From assembly GCA_003049485.1 (NCBI GenBank), contig PYST01000432.1, forward strand, positions 1-28,966: a stretch of DNA of 28,966 nucleotides, read 5' to 3'. The notes beneath the pieces were generated by a model that made no database searches, had not been told where the DNA came from, and saw nothing but the letters and a program-made list of their open reading frames with translations. Shown piece by piece: positions 28,882 through 28,966 of this stretch. The number at the start of each line of letters is the position of its first letter. Position 1 is the stretch's first letter. The translations under genes and the position numbers were made by a program. Origin of the DNA: Ophioceras dolichostomum. Its lineage: Eukaryota; Ascomycota; Sordariomycetes; Magnaporthales; Ophioceraceae.

Positions 28882-28966
28882 CCTTCCCTTTACATAAACA
28901 CTTGGCGACTGCTACTGTTAGTGCAGCCCGCCAAACCACACATAATCCTTAACACCCAACAAACCA

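Noticed and set aside
1..28966. CRISPR array, tRNA or rRNA genes
   Set aside because: No spaced direct repeats of CRISPR type and no cloverleaf or rRNA-like sequence were seen when reading through; the content is eukaryotic.

Overview
The window looks like a GC-rich piece of a filamentous ascomycete genome, most likely a Sordariomycete. The signs are short GT-AG introns with CTAAC-type branch sites, secreted and single-pass membrane proteins with Ser/Thr-rich stalks, a fungal BAHD-type acyltransferase, a Zn2Cys6 regulator remnant, and many dispersed ACCTAGGT/GGTACC palindromic motifs. No rRNA, tRNA, CRISPR array or bacterial operon was seen. The species cannot be named from this sequence.

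Layout. 1-1365 (+): the main exon of a BAHD-like acyltransferase whose first exon lies outside the window. 2614-3663 (-): a secreted Con-13-like protein with an HExxH motif. 4806-12111 (-): a decayed array of paralogous F-box-like/ankyrin-like genes (copy I 6653-4806, copy II 8842-7082, copy III 12111-9564, possibly two genes), broken by stops, frameshifts and, in copy I, an LTR-like insertion. 12482-13216 (-): an intact low-complexity charged protein. 14823-15293: a decayed dihydrodipicolinate-synthase-family gene whose 3' part contains a short internal inversion. 15618-17858 (+): a decayed Zn2Cys6 transcription factor. 18076-19209 (-): an intact two-exon D-2-hydroxyacid dehydrogenase. 19552-19935: a two-copy repeat. 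20986-23859 (-): a five-exon gene for a long protein of unknown function, with a further conserved-looking reading frame just upstream that carries one amber codon (23807-24182). 24610-25963 and 26407-27681 (+): two tandem paralogs for secreted/membrane-anchored Cys- and Ser/Thr-rich proteins. 28000-28881 (-): another ankyrin-like protein, probably the last exon of a gene entering from the right edge.

The window reads as an accessory, gene-decaying region. A few intact genes are separated by pseudogenes, tandem duplicates, small rearrangements and repeats. There is no evidence that the genes form one pathway. The DHDPS-family relic, the adjacent Zn2Cys6 relic and the acid dehydrogenase could be what remains of a small metabolic cluster, but that is inference. 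The most unusual items are the ~176-bp intragenic inversion in the DHDPS-family gene, the excess of TAG over other stops among in-frame nonsense codons (RIP-like C-to-T change, or candidate A-to-I editing sites), and the HExxHxxD...ExFAE arrangement in the Con-13-like protein.
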